From the NCBI RefSeq assembly GCF_001509485.1, contig NZ_LLZI01000230.1, forward strand, positions 1 through 55,479: a stretch of 55,479 bases of DNA, written 5' to 3'. Shown in pieces: positions 23,412-32,095 of this stretch (positions within the stretch are counted from its first letter, which is position 1; the number at the start of each line of letters is the position of its first letter). The position numbers and the translations under genes were made by a program. The notes under the pieces were generated by a model. That model was not told where the DNA came from and made no database searches. It saw only the letters and a program-made list of their open reading frames with translations. This DNA comes from Streptomyces sp. NRRL F-4489. Lineage in GTDB: Bacteria; Actinomycetota; Actinomycetes; Streptomycetales; Streptomycetaceae.

Positions 23412-24095
23412 GTGTCCGTCACCCAAGGGTCCACCGGTCCGCGGCCGCGTCTGCCGCGCCGGCTCGTCCAGCTCTATCTGGGGCTGGTGCTGTACGGCGT
23501 GAGCATGGGCCTGATGGTCCGCGCGGGCCTGGGCCTGGAGCCGTGGAGCGTGCTCAACCAGGGCATAGCACGCCACACCGGGTTGTCGATCGGCATGGTG
23601 ACGAACGTCATAGGGGCGCTGATCCTGCTGCTGTGGATCCCGCTGCGGCAGCGGCCGGGCCTGGGCACGGTCTCCAACGTGGTGATCCTGGGCTTCGTCA
23701 TGGACGGGACGCTGGCGCTCGTACCCCCGCTGCACGCGCTCGCCGTCCGGATCCCGCTGCTGGCCTTCGCCGTCCTGCTCAACGGGGCCGCCACCGGCCT
23801 GTACATCACCGCCCGCTTCGGCCCCGGCCCCCGGGACGGCCTGATGACCGGGCTCCACCTGCGCACCGGCCGCCCGGTCCGGCTGGTGCGGACCTGCCTG
23901 GAGATCGCCGTGGTGGTGGCCGGTTTCGCGCTCGGCGGCTCGGTCGGCGCCGGGACGGTGGTGTACGCGCTGGCCATCGGGCCGCTGGCGCAGTTCTTCC
24001 TGCGCCGGTTCGCCATCCCGGGGCTGCCGGAGCGGCCGTCCCCGGTGGTGGCCCGCTCCGCGCCGGCCCCGGAGGGCGCGATACTGCCTGAGTGA
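23412..24095 (+). CDS. YczE/YyaS/YitT-family membrane protein
   Basis: A 227-residue membrane protein with about five hydrophobic segments and the family start LYLGLVLYGVSMGLMVRAGL, then GLEPWSVLNQGIA. GTG 23412 is chosen over the ATG-like start 45 bases upstream because AGGAGGGG lies eight bases before it. Transport substrate is not known for the family. Its stop overlaps the GDPD gene by GTGA. Confidence 0.85.
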   Translation: MSVTQGSTGPRPRLPRRLVQLYLGLVLYGVSMGLMVRAGLGLEPWSVLNQGIARHTGLSIGMVTNVIGALILLLWIPLRQRPGLGTVSNVVILGFVMDGTLALVPPLHALAVRIPLLAFAVLLNGAATGLYITARFGPGPRDGLMTGLHLRTGRPVRLVRTCLEIAVVVAGFALGGSVGAGTVVYALAIGPLAQFFLRRFAIPGLPERPSPVVARSAPAPEGAILPE

Positions 24096-24892
24096 GCACC
24101 GCGATACGCCTCCGCCACCCCTATCTCGACCACCCCGGCCCGCTGCCGTTCGCGCACCGGGGCGGGGCGGCGGACGGCCTGGAGAACACCGCCGCCGCCT
24201 TCCGCCGCGCGGTGGCCCTGGGCTACCGCTATCTGGAGACCGATGTGCACGCCACGTCGGACGGGGCCCTGGTCGCCTTCCACGACGCCACCCTGGACCG
24301 GCTCACCGACTCCCGGGGCGCGCTGGCCGAGCTGCCGCTGCGGGCGGTCCGCCGGGCCCGGGTCGCCGGGCGGGAGCCGCTGCCGCTGTTCGAGGAGCTG
24401 CTGGAGGAGTTCCCCGAGGCCCGCTGGAACGTCGACCTGAAGGCGGAGGCCGCGCTGGAGCCGCTGCTGGACCTGCTGCGCCGCACCGGCGCCTGGGACC
24501 GGGTCTGCGTCGGCTCGTTCTCCGAGGCCCGGGTGGCCCGCGCGCAGCGGCTGGCCGGCGGCCGGATGGCCAGCTCGCTGGGCACCCGCGGCGTGGCCGG
24601 GCTGCGGCTGCGCTCCTACGGGCGCGGGGCGGTGCCGCTGGACCGGCTGCTGGGCGCGGCGGTGCGCCGCAACGCGGTGTGCGTGCAGGTGCCCGAGCGC
24701 CGCTCCGGGCTGCGGGTCGTCGATCCGCTGCTGCTGCGCGCCGCGCACGCGCTGGGCATGCAGGTCCATGTCTGGACGGTCAACGACCCGGCCCGGATGG
24801 CGGCCCTGCTGGACCTCGGGGTGGACGGCATCATGACCGACCGCGTCGATACCCTGCGCGCGGTGATGACCGAGCGGGGCTGCTGGGCGTAG
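24092..24892 (+). CDS. Glycerophosphodiester phosphodiesterase
   Basis: A 266-residue GDPD. The catalytic His-Arg lies in PFAHRGGAADGLENT, metal ligands in YLETDVHATSDG, and the second His in VAFHDATLDRLTD. It has no signal peptide, so it should hydrolyse deacylated phospholipid head groups in the cytoplasm. Translationally coupled to the YczE-type gene through GTGA. Confidence 0.93.
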   Translation: MSTAIRLRHPYLDHPGPLPFAHRGGAADGLENTAAAFRRAVALGYRYLETDVHATSDGALVAFHDATLDRLTDSRGALAELPLRAVRRARVAGREPLPLFEELLEEFPEARWNVDLKAEAALEPLLDLLRRTGAWDRVCVGSFSEARVARAQRLAGGRMASSLGTRGVAGLRLRSYGRGAVPLDRLLGAAVRRNAVCVQVPERRSGLRVVDPLLLRAAHALGMQVHVWTVNDPARMAALLDLGVDGIMTDRVDTLRAVMTERGCWA

Positions 24893-25063
24893 CCGGGCGG
24901 GCCGGGCACGTACGGGAACGCCGACTGCCGTGATTCCGCTACCTGACCTGACCGGATTTAGCCGTTCGGCATGCGGGGCGGTAGTGTACGCCCTTGGCTC
25001 ACCGGACGGACCGTTACTGCGCGCTCAACTCCGTGAGGCGTTGGGTGACATCTGCTGCCAGAT

Positions 25064-25092
25064 GTGACAAACCGGGCGTTGGTGGGTACAAC
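25064..25092 (+). promoter_or_regulatory. Candidate vegetative promoter of rbpA with adjacent inverted repeat
   Basis: GTGACA (25064-25069), a 17-bp spacer and TACAAC (25087-25092). Immediately before it, 25048-25065 carries an inverted repeat ACATCTG-CTGC-CAGATGT whose right arm touches the -35. This could be a regulator site. The remainder of the 24893-25047 gap shows nothing I can name. Confidence 0.4.
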
Positions 25093-25138
25093 AAGGGGCG
25101 GCACGACGGGCGACGCAGGCGACGCATGTCCCGATGAC

Positions 25139-25165
25139 GGGAATCTTCACCGCCGACCGGACGTT
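25139..25165 (+). promoter_or_regulatory. Sigma-R-type promoter of rbpA
   Basis: GGGAAT (25139-25144), an 18-bp spacer and GTT (25163-25165) match the GGAAT-N18-GTT consensus of the thiol-oxidative-stress sigma factor SigR. RbpA is a known SigR target in S. coelicolor. Start of transcription would be about 55 bases upstream of the ATG. Confidence 0.75.
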
Positions 25166-25226
25166 GACCGGATGACGACGACAGCGACACCTGTCCTGTG
25201 GGCGACAAGCCCGGGAGGCACGATTC

Positions 25227-25604
25227 ATGAGTGAGCGAGCTCTCCGCGGTACGCGCCTCGTGGTGACCAGCTACGAGACCGACCGCGGCATCGACCTGGC
25301 CCCGCGCCAGGCGGTGGAGTACGCATGCCAGAACGGACATCGGTTTGAGATGCCGTTCTCGGTCGAGGCCGAGATTCCGCCGGAGTGGGAGTGCAAGGTG
25401 TGCGGTGCGCCCTCGCTTCTGGTGGATGGCGATGGCCCTGAGGAGAAGAAGGGCAAGCCCGCGCGTACGCACTGGGACATGCTCATGGAGCGGCGGACCC
25501 GCGAGGAGCTCGAGGAGGTGCTGGCCGAGCGGCTGGCCGTCCTCCGCTCCGGCACCATGAACATCGCCGTGCATCCGCGCGACAGCAACCGCAAGTCAGC
25601 CTGA
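25227..25604 (+). CDS. rbpA: RNA polymerase-binding protein RbpA
   Basis: A 125-residue actinobacterial transcription factor that binds the principal sigma factor and stabilises the open complex. The N-terminus (MSERALRGTRLVVTSYETDR) precedes a zinc-type core (CQNGHRFEMPF to WECKVCGAPSLL). The C-terminal basic linker and sigma-interaction helices follow (KPARTHWDMLMERRTREELE). Full usual length. Two promoters are proposed upstream, and a strong terminator follows. Confidence 0.97.
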   Translation: MSERALRGTRLVVTSYETDRGIDLAPRQAVEYACQNGHRFEMPFSVEAEIPPEWECKVCGAPSLLVDGDGPEEKKGKPARTHWDMLMERRTREELEEVLAERLAVLRSGTMNIAVHPRDSNRKSA

Positions 25605-25636
25605 CGAGCGGGCCGCGATAAAGCGGCATAGAGCAG

Positions 25637-25679
25637 AGAAGGGCCGGGGCCACCGGATCACGGTGGCCCCGGCCCTTCT
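25637..25679. terminator. Strong bidirectional terminator between rbpA and fxsA
   Basis: A 19-bp stem around the five-base loop GATCA (25656-25660), built on AAGGGCCGGGGCCACCG and its exact complement, located between convergent genes. Confidence 0.88.
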
Positions 25680-25695
25680 TGTGCGTGCAAAGAGA

Positions 25696-26292
25696 TCAGG
25701 GAGTCAGCGGCGGATGCCGCCGCCCCGCCGGACGGGACTCCTCGCCGCCCGGCCCGGACCCGGCGGGCCCGTCCTCGCGGATGACCTCGCCCTGGACGAC
25801 CTTCCCGTCCGGCTGGTGCATCCGCACCTGCTGGTAGACATCGCGGAACGAGCCCGGCGCGGAGCCCGCCGAGCGGGTCAGCAGCTTGTCCGCCCGGCGC
25901 AGCAGCAGCCGGCCGGTCGGCGGGAAGAGGCAGAGCAGCCCGAGCACGTCGGACAGCAGCCCGGGCAGGATCAGCAGCAGCCCGCCGATCATCGGCAGGG
26001 TGTTGCCGGTGCCCCTGGCGCCGGTCTCGCGGGAGGCGGCCGGGTCGCCGGTCTGGAGGGCGCCGGTGAGGTTCCGCCAGGCGCGGCGCCCGGCCCGCTT
26101 GATCACGGCGCTGCCCGCGACGACCCCGGCGAGCAGCAGCAGGAAGACCGTCACCCCGTTGGTGGCCCCGCCGACCACCGTCAGCAGCCAGATCTCCAGC
26201 ACCATCCAGGCGGCGACGCCCAGCGGGGCGAACCGGCGGGCGCGCGAGCGGGGCGGGCGGGGACTCGGCGGTGGCGTGGCTCCGAACGTCAT
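25696..26292 (-). CDS. FxsA-family membrane protein
   Basis: A 198-residue membrane protein with three or four hydrophobic segments. It carries the FxsA core: LEIWLLTVVGGATNGVTVFL, then NTLPMIGGLLLILPGLLSDV and LGLLCLFPPTGRLL. The C-terminal 50 residues are hydrophilic. In E. coli FxsA suppresses phage T7 exclusion; the role in actinobacteria is unknown. Confidence 0.88.
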   Translation of the reverse strand: MTFGATPPPSPRPPRSRARRFAPLGVAAWMVLEIWLLTVVGGATNGVTVFLLLLAGVVAGSAVIKRAGRRAWRNLTGALQTGDPAASRETGARGTGNTLPMIGGLLLILPGLLSDVLGLLCLFPPTGRLLLRRADKLLTRSAGSAPGSFRDVYQQVRMHQPDGKVVQGEVIREDGPAGSGPGGEESRPAGRRHPPLTP

Positions 26293-26326
26293 GCCCCCAG
26301 TGTGCCTGGCCCGGCGGCCCGGTGGA

Positions 26327-27082
26327 TCAGCGGCCGCGGATCTTGCTCACCTTGGAGCCGACGCCCCAGGCGGTGATCCGCCACAGCGCCTCCACGACGA
26401 TGTCGCGGCTCATCTTGCTGTCGCCCAGCTCCCGGTCCACGAAGGTGATCGGCACCTCCACGACGTGGTAGCCGGCCTGGACGGCCCGGCGGGCCAGGTC
26501 GACCTGGAAGCAGTAGCCCTGGGAGGCCACCTCGTCCAGCCCCAGGCCCTTGAGCGTCTCGGCCCGGAAGGCCCGGAAGCCGCCGGTGACGTCGCGGATC
26601 GGGACGTCCAGCATGACCCGGGAGTAGGTGCTGCCGCCGCGGGAGAGGAACTCGCGGTACTTGGGCCAGTTCACCACCCGGCCGCCGGGCACCCAGCGCG
26701 AGCCGAGCACCAGGTCGGCGCCCTTGAGGGCGGTGAGCAGGCGGGGCAGCTCCTCGGGCTGGTGGGAGCCGTCCGCGTCCATCTCGACCAGGACGCCGTG
26801 GCCCTGCTCGATGCCCCAGCGGAAGCCCGCGAGGTAGGCGGCGCCCAGCCCTTCCTTGCCCTTGCGGTGCAGCACGTGGACCCGCTCGTCCTCGGCGGCC
26901 AGTTCGTCGGCGAGCTTGCCGGTGCCGTCCGGGCTGTTGTCGTCCGCGATCAGGACGTGTGCCTCGGGGACGGCGGACCGCACCCGCGAGACGATCGGCT
27001 TGATGTTCTCCGCCTCGTTGTACGTCGGAATGATCACCAACGTGGTGCCGAGCGGACCGTACTGCCGCTGACCGTCTGTCAC
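26327..27082 (-). CDS. ppm1: Polyprenol monophosphomannose synthase (Ppm1 catalytic domain)
   Basis: A 251-residue GT2 enzyme that moves mannose from GDP-mannose to polyprenyl phosphate, the donor for protein O-mannosylation and lipoglycans. It has TLVIIPTYNEAENIKPIVSR at the N-terminus, the metal DxD in VEMDADGSHQPEELPRLL and VTGGFRAFRAETL. GTG 27082 overlaps the stop of lnt by GTGA, so the two are coupled; in mycobacteria the same two activities are fused in one protein. Confidence 0.94.
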   Translation of the reverse strand: MTDGQRQYGPLGTTLVIIPTYNEAENIKPIVSRVRSAVPEAHVLIADDNSPDGTGKLADELAAEDERVHVLHRKGKEGLGAAYLAGFRWGIEQGHGVLVEMDADGSHQPEELPRLLTALKGADLVLGSRWVPGGRVVNWPKYREFLSRGGSTYSRVMLDVPIRDVTGGFRAFRAETLKGLGLDEVASQGYCFQVDLARRAVQAGYHVVEVPITFVDRELGDSKMSRDIVVEALWRITAWGVGSKVSKIRGR

Positions 27083-28755
27083 TGCTGCCCCTTCTCGTCC
27101 TTCGGTCGCCCGCGCCGGCCGGCGATGACGGCGGCCCCGCAGGACAGGAGGCCCACGATAGCGAGCAGCCACTCGGGAGCCGCGCCAACGCGGTCGGCGA
27201 GCGTCGTTTCGTCGCGCAGAGGGATGCGCGCCGACACCACGCCCTGGGTGAATTCGGGAATCTGGTGCGTAACGGTCCCGTCGGGGGCGACCACCGCGCT
27301 GATGCCGCTGGTGGCCGCGGTGACCACCGCCCGGCCGTGCTCGACGGCCCGCAGCTTGGACATCGCCAGCTGCTGCTCGGGCTGGCCGGTCCGCCCGTAG
27401 GTGGCGTTGTTGGTCTGGATGACCAGGGCCCGGGCGCCGGCGCCGACGGTGTCGTGGACGATCTCGTCGTAGGCCACCTCGAAGCAGATGACGTCGCCGA
27501 GCCGGGCCGGGCCGACCTTCAGCAGACCGGTGTGGTTGCCGGGGTAGAAGTCGCGGGGCACCCGCTGGAACCGCGTGATGATCTTGCTGAGCTGCTCCCG
27601 GAACGGCACGTACTCGCCGAACGGCACCGGGTGCTGCTTGGTGTACGAGGCGCCGGGGCCCGTCCTGGGGTCCCAGACGATGCCCTCGTTGAAGACGTAG
27701 CCGGGCTTGGACGGGTGGTCGACCAGGGCGCCGACCAGCACCGGCACGCCGATCGCCTTGACCGCCTCGTCGATCCGGTCGTACGCCTGCGGGTACTGGT
27801 ACGGGTCGAGGTCGGAGGAGTTCTCCGGCCAGATGACCAGGTCGGGCTTGGGGGCGCGGTGGTGGCGGACGTCGTCGGCGAGCTTCTCGGTGGCGGTGGC
27901 GTGGTTGTCGAGGATCTGCATCGGGCGGCCCAGGAAGTCCATCCCGGGCCGCTGGACGTTGCCCTGCACCACGGCGATCCGCACGGTGTCGTCGGCCTTG
28001 GTGGGGACCGGCACCGCGAGCCCGGCGAGGGTGACGGCGGCGGCCAGCCCGAACGCCTCCAGGGCCCGGACCAGCCCGCGGGTCCCGCCGCGGCGGCGCA
28101 CCAGGCCCCATCCGGCGACCGCGGCGGCGCCCAGCAGCCCGCCGGCCAGCGCGACCGCGAACGTCACCAGCGGGGCGCCGCCGAGCGCGGCGAGCGGGGT
28201 GAACGGCGAACCGGTGTTGGCGAACGCCAGCCGGCCCCAGGGGAAGCCGCCGAACGGCAGCCGGTCCCGGGCCCACTCCTGCGCGACCCACAGGCAGGCG
28301 GCCCACAGCGGCCAGCCGGGCAGCCGGGAGGTGAGCGCCAGGCCCGCGCCCAGCACCACCACGAACAGCGCCTCGGCGACGGACAGCCCGGCCACCGCGT
28401 CCCAGCCGATCACATGCAGCCACTTCAGCAGGACCAGGAAGAACGGCAGGCCGAACGCGAAGCCGGTCCAGGCGCCCTGGCGGGCCCGCCGGCCGCGGGT
28501 CAGCAGCGCCAGCGCGGCCACCGCCACCAGCGACAGCGGCCACAGGCCGTACGGCGGGAAGGCCAGGGCCAGCGCCAGGCCGGCCACGGCGGCCAGGGCG
28601 GCGCGGGGGGCCTCGCGCCGGGCCAGGGCGGCGAGCCGGCGGAGGCGGCCGGGGCGGCGCGCGGTGCCGGCCGCGGCGGGCGCGGTGGACGGCACCGGGC
28701 CGCCGGGCGCGGTGGAGCGCACGGCTGCTGCGGTGGTGTCGGAACCCGATGACAC
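27079..28755 (-). CDS. lnt: Apolipoprotein N-acyltransferase
   Basis: A 558-residue enzyme that adds the third acyl chain to lipoproteins. It has six or so N-terminal membrane segments followed by a nitrilase-like domain with the Glu-Lys-Cys triad: Glu in LVIWPENSSDL, Lys in SYTKQHPVPFGEY and Cys in DVICFEVAYDE. GTG 28755 has AAGGAAGG at the right distance. A C-terminal membrane segment (WLLAIVGLLSCGAAVIAG) closes the protein. Confidence 0.95.
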   Translation of the reverse strand: MSSGSDTTAAAVRSTAPGGPVPSTAPAAAGTARRPGRLRRLAALARREAPRAALAAVAGLALALAFPPYGLWPLSLVAVAALALLTRGRRARQGAWTGFAFGLPFFLVLLKWLHVIGWDAVAGLSVAEALFVVVLGAGLALTSRLPGWPLWAACLWVAQEWARDRLPFGGFPWGRLAFANTGSPFTPLAALGGAPLVTFAVALAGGLLGAAAVAGWGLVRRRGGTRGLVRALEAFGLAAAVTLAGLAVPVPTKADDTVRIAVVQGNVQRPGMDFLGRPMQILDNHATATEKLADDVRHHRAPKPDLVIWPENSSDLDPYQYPQAYDRIDEAVKAIGVPVLVGALVDHPSKPGYVFNEGIVWDPRTGPGASYTKQHPVPFGEYVPFREQLSKIITRFQRVPRDFYPGNHTGLLKVGPARLGDVICFEVAYDEIVHDTVGAGARALVIQTNNATYGRTGQPEQQLAMSKLRAVEHGRAVVTAATSGISAVVAPDGTVTHQIPEFTQGVVSARIPLRDETTLADRVGAAPEWLLAIVGLLSCGAAVIAGRRGRPKDEKGQQ

Positions 28756-29282
28756 GGTCGCGGGCCTTCCTTGCAGGTCGTCCGGTAGTCAGCTGACCGT
28801 ACATCGCAGGGGCGCCGGCGCGGGCCCGGGGTGCGCGAGGGTGCGGGAATGACCTGGGCGGGAGCGGGCGCGGGCGGGGCGCGGGATACGGATCGGGGCC
28901 CGGCGCCCTTCGGGCCGACCTGGGACCCGCTGGCTGCGGGTCGACCGAGAGCCGTTGTCTACTGAGCGCCGGGCCCCACCCGGGTCGCACCTGCCGACCG
29001 GCCTGGCCATCGCCCCGTGCCGCTGGCGCTGGACCTGGCTCCCAGTGGCGGTGTGCCGGATGGCTCGCCGCCCCGTGGCCCAGCTGCGTCGACGACTGCG
29101 CGGAGGTCTCCCGGTCGGACGTCCTGTGGTGGACCCGGCCGAACCTACCGGCCGACCGGCGGCCGCTGTCAACAGTCGCCCCGCCTGCGTCGTTTTCGCG
29201 TCGTCCCAGGTCAGTGCCGAGCCTTCCCAGGTAGGGCGCGGGCGTTCGGGCGCCGGGTCCGGCGGCACCGGCGCCCGCGATG
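28756..29282. other. 527-bp gap without a supported gene
   Basis: Between lnt and the amidohydrolase gene. It holds a 10-bp palindrome GTCAGCTGAC at 28788-28797, close to where the lnt promoter should be. It also holds a 7-bp-stem hairpin (GACCCGC-TGGCT-GCGGGTC, 28924-28942). The open frames across it have no recognisable protein character. A small RNA is possible but nothing in the sequence proves it. Confidence 0.4.
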
Positions 29283-30920
29283 TCACTCGTTCGGCCGGTC
29301 GAAGACCGTCCGGCCGCCGACGACCGTGCGCAGGCAGCGCGGGAGGGCGGCGCCGGGGGTGAGATCGGGCAGGCCGGGGGTGCCGGAGCGGGGGTCGGTG
29401 GACCAGCGCTCGACCCGCTCGTCGGGGGCCTGGACGAGCAGTTCGCCGGTGTGCCAGACCGCGTAGTCGGCCGGGGCGCCGGGCACCAGGACGCCGGCGT
29501 CGTCGCGGCCGATGGCGCGCCAGCCGCCGCGGGTGTGCGCGGTGAAGGCGGCGCGGGCGGAGATGCCGTGGCCGGGGGTGCGGTGGAAGACGGCGGCGCG
29601 CACGGTGCCCCAGGGGTCGAGGGGGGTGACCGGGCTGTCGGAGCCGAGGGCGAGCGGGACGCCGGCCTTGAGCAGGGCGGCGTACGGGTTGAGGCCGGCG
29701 GCCCGTTCGGCGCCGAGGCGGGCGGCGTACATCCCGTCCGGGCCGCCCCAGGCTGCGTCGAAGGCGGGCTGCACGGAGGCGGTGAGCGCGAGGTCGGCGA
29801 AGGCGGCGATGTGCGCGGGGGTGAGCATCTCGGCGTGTTCGACGCGGTGCCGGGCGGCCCGGACCCGGGCCGTGCCGAGCCGGTCGGCGGCGGCCCGGAC
29901 GCCGTCGGTGACGGCGGTCAGCGCGGCGTCGCCGATGGCGTGGAAGCCGGCCTGGAGCCCGGCCTCGGTGCAGGCGGCGACATGGGCGGCGACGGCGTCC
30001 GCGTCGAGGTGCGCGGTGCCGGTGTGCGGGGCGTCGGCGTAGGGGGCGTGCAGATGGGCGGTGTGCGAGCCGAGCGAGCCGTCGGCGAAGAGGTCGCCGG
30101 CCGCGCCGAGCGCGCCGAGCTCCCGGATCCGGTCGGCGTCCTTTGCGGATGCGACGAGTTCGGCCCAGTAGCCGATGACGCGGGGGCCGGTGCCCTCGGC
30201 CGCGAGGGCGAGCAGCCCGGCCAGGTCGTCCTCCCCGGAGATCTCCGGTCCGGCGCACTCGTGGACGGTGCCGATGCCCAGCGAGGCGGCCCGGGCCAGC
30301 GCGGCGGCCTGCGCCTCGGCGCGCTGGGCGGGGGTGACGGTGGCGTACGCGGCGGCCCGGACGGCGTGGTGGGCGTCGCCGGTCAGCGGGGCGCCGGGCG
30401 CGTAGCCGGACCGTTCGCGGATGCCGGGGACGAGGTCGAGCAGGGCGGTGCTGACGACCGCGGAGTGCACGTCGATCCGGGTGAGGTAGAGGGGGCGGCC
30501 GCCGGCCGCGGCGTCCAGTTCGGCGCGGGACGGCGGGCGGCCCTCGGGCCAGGCGGCGGCGTCCCAGCCGTGGCCGAGCAGCACGGCGCCGGCCGGGCGG
30601 GCGGCGGCGTACTCCGTGATCCGCCGCAGCGCCTCGGCGAGGGTGGCGGTGCCGGAGAGGTCCAGCCCGGTGAGGGTCAGCCCGGTGGCGGTGGTGTGCA
30701 CATGTGCGTCCGTGAACGCGGGGGTGACCAGCGCGCCGTCGAGGTGGACCACCTCGTCCACGCCGTCGGCGAAGGAGTCGGCCGCGCCCTCCTCGCCGAC
30801 CCAGGCGATCCGGTCGCCCTCGACGACCATCGCGGTGGCGAAGGGGTCGGCGGGGCTGTGCACCTCGCCGCCGCGCAGGAGGACGGTGCGGTGGGGCTGC
30901 TCGGGGTTGCGCTCGCTCAT
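29283..30920 (-). CDS. Amidohydrolase (YtcJ/amidohydrolase-3 type)
   Basis: A 545-residue metal-dependent hydrolase. The metal-binding DAHVH is in VTPAFTDAHVHTTATGLTLT. GDLFADGSLGSHTAHLH, QAGFHAIGDAALTAV and ALGSDSPVTPLDPWGTVRAA are family marks. Substrates of this group are usually N-acyl or amide compounds; the real one cannot be inferred. The gene follows an Lrp-type regulator by 60 bases on the same strand and may be controlled by it. Confidence 0.88.
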   Translation of the reverse strand: MSERNPEQPHRTVLLRGGEVHSPADPFATAMVVEGDRIAWVGEEGAADSFADGVDEVVHLDGALVTPAFTDAHVHTTATGLTLTGLDLSGTATLAEALRRITEYAAARPAGAVLLGHGWDAAAWPEGRPPSRAELDAAAGGRPLYLTRIDVHSAVVSTALLDLVPGIRERSGYAPGAPLTGDAHHAVRAAAYATVTPAQRAEAQAAALARAASLGIGTVHECAGPEISGEDDLAGLLALAAEGTGPRVIGYWAELVASAKDADRIRELGALGAAGDLFADGSLGSHTAHLHAPYADAPHTGTAHLDADAVAAHVAACTEAGLQAGFHAIGDAALTAVTDGVRAAADRLGTARVRAARHRVEHAEMLTPAHIAAFADLALTASVQPAFDAAWGGPDGMYAARLGAERAAGLNPYAALLKAGVPLALGSDSPVTPLDPWGTVRAAVFHRTPGHGISARAAFTAHTRGGWRAIGRDDAGVLVPGAPADYAVWHTGELLVQAPDERVERWSTDPRSGTPGLPDLTPGAALPRCLRTVVGGRTVFDRPNE

Positions 30921-30980
30921 ACCGGACAGTCTCGCGCCTGCGCGGGCGCGCGCGGCGCCCGGGGTCGGCTCCCGGGCGGG

Positions 30981-31421
30981 TCAGATACGCGGCGGGCGGG
31001 CCTCGTACGGGGTGGAGAGCACCACCGTGGTGCGGGTGGAGACCCCGGCCAGGGTGCGGATGCGGGTGAGCAGGTGCTCCAGCTCCAGCGGGGTGGCGAC
31101 CCGGACCTTGAGGATGTAGTTCTCGTCGCCGGCGACGCTGTGGCACGCCTCCAGCTCGGGGACCTCGGCGAGCCGGTCGGCGATGTCGTCGGGGGCGCTG
31201 GGGTCGAAGGGTTTGACCGAGATGAACGCGGTCAGCGGCAGGCCCACGGCCTCGGGGTCGACGATGGCGGCGTAGCCGCGGATCACCCCGCGCTGTTCCA
31301 GGCGGCGCACACGCTGGTGCACCGCCGAGGTGGACAGGCCGGTGGCCTTGCCCAGGTCGGTGTAGCTCATCCGCCCGTCCTTGACGAGCAGATCCACGAT
31401 TTGTCGGTCCAGCTCCTCCAC
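30981..31421 (-). CDS. Lrp/AsnC-family transcriptional regulator
   Basis: A 146-residue regulator with an N-terminal helix-turn-helix (RMSYTDLGKATGLSTSAVHQ, then RVRRLEQRGVIRGYAAIVDP) and a C-terminal RAM ligand-binding domain (GDENYILKVRVATPLELEHL). Such proteins sense amino acids. The GTG start at 31421 has no clear ribosome binding site but TAGGTT lies six bases before it (31428-31433), suggesting a leaderless message. Confidence 0.92.
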   Translation of the reverse strand: MEELDRQIVDLLVKDGRMSYTDLGKATGLSTSAVHQRVRRLEQRGVIRGYAAIVDPEAVGLPLTAFISVKPFDPSAPDDIADRLAEVPELEACHSVAGDENYILKVRVATPLELEHLLTRIRTLAGVSTRTTVVLSTPYEARPPRI

Positions 31422-31427
31422 CCGCTC

Positions 31428-31451
31428 AACCTACTGTGCGCGGGCGCGCAC
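31428..31451 (-). promoter_or_regulatory. Leaderless promoter with candidate autoregulatory palindrome
   Basis: TAGGTT (-10, 31428-31433 reading leftwards) and a perfect inverted repeat GTGCGC-GGGC-GCGCAC (31436-31451) just upstream, between the -10 and the -35 position. Lrp-type regulators commonly repress their own gene from such a site. Confidence 0.45.
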
Positions 31452-31644
31452 GCGCATCGCGCACCGGATGCTGGACGCCCGGGCGGCGCCCTGTGTGAGC
31501 AACGCCACACCGGCGGCAACGGGTCCGGGGGGCGCCGGTGATTATGCGCCCGGCATGAGGGGCATTGCTCGTGTTGGCCGAGACCGCCGGTCACACGAAC
31601 GAAGTCAGCGGTCCGACGTGGCCCACCCGAGGGGGATGGACATC

Positions 31645-32061
31645 ATGCGACGCCTTGAGCAGGAATCCGCCGCGGCCGGAATCGACGCCCAGGAGGGCGA
31701 CAGTCCCGGCTTCCCGGACGGCTTCGGTGCCGACGATCCCTTCGACACCTTCGAGATCTACCGCGTCACCTGCCCGGACTGCCGCCGGCCGATCGCGCTG
31801 CTGGCCGACGAGGACACCCTGCCGGAGCACGCCCTGTGCCCCTCGCCGTGGAACCCGTTCGCGCTGACGGTCTGCCCGGGCTCCGGCCGGCCGGCCGCCG
31901 ACGCCCCGGACACCGAGGACACCGCGGCCGCCGAGGAGCGGGACGCGGCGATCCTGCTCACCCTGCCGGAGACCCTGGACTGGCGCCGCCAGCCGTTCTC
32001 GCACCCCGGCGGCCCCGGTGAGCGGCCGGCCCGGGTGCCGCGCGCCCGCCGCCGGGCCTGA
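31645..32061 (+). CDS. Conserved hypothetical protein with Cys-rich motif
   Basis: A 138-residue acidic protein. The middle holds CPDCRRPIALLADEDTL, followed by a CP and a CPG about 20 and 36 residues further on, spaced like a zinc ribbon. The C-terminus is basic and Pro-rich. ATG 31645 is favoured over ATG 31636 because the GGGGG box (31631-31635) is then nine bases away. Function unknown. Confidence 0.7.
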   Translation: MRRLEQESAAAGIDAQEGDSPGFPDGFGADDPFDTFEIYRVTCPDCRRPIALLADEDTLPEHALCPSPWNPFALTVCPGSGRPAADAPDTEDTAAAEERDAAILLTLPETLDWRRQPFSHPGGPGERPARVPRARRRA

Positions 32062-32095
32062 CGCCCCGCACGCCACCCCTGCCGGCCGCGGTGGT

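Noticed and set aside
29280..31541. A long Gly-rich plus-strand frame resembling a PE-PGRS-like protein
   Set aside because: It is the exact antisense shadow of the amidohydrolase and Lrp genes, which carry clear catalytic and DNA-binding motifs.
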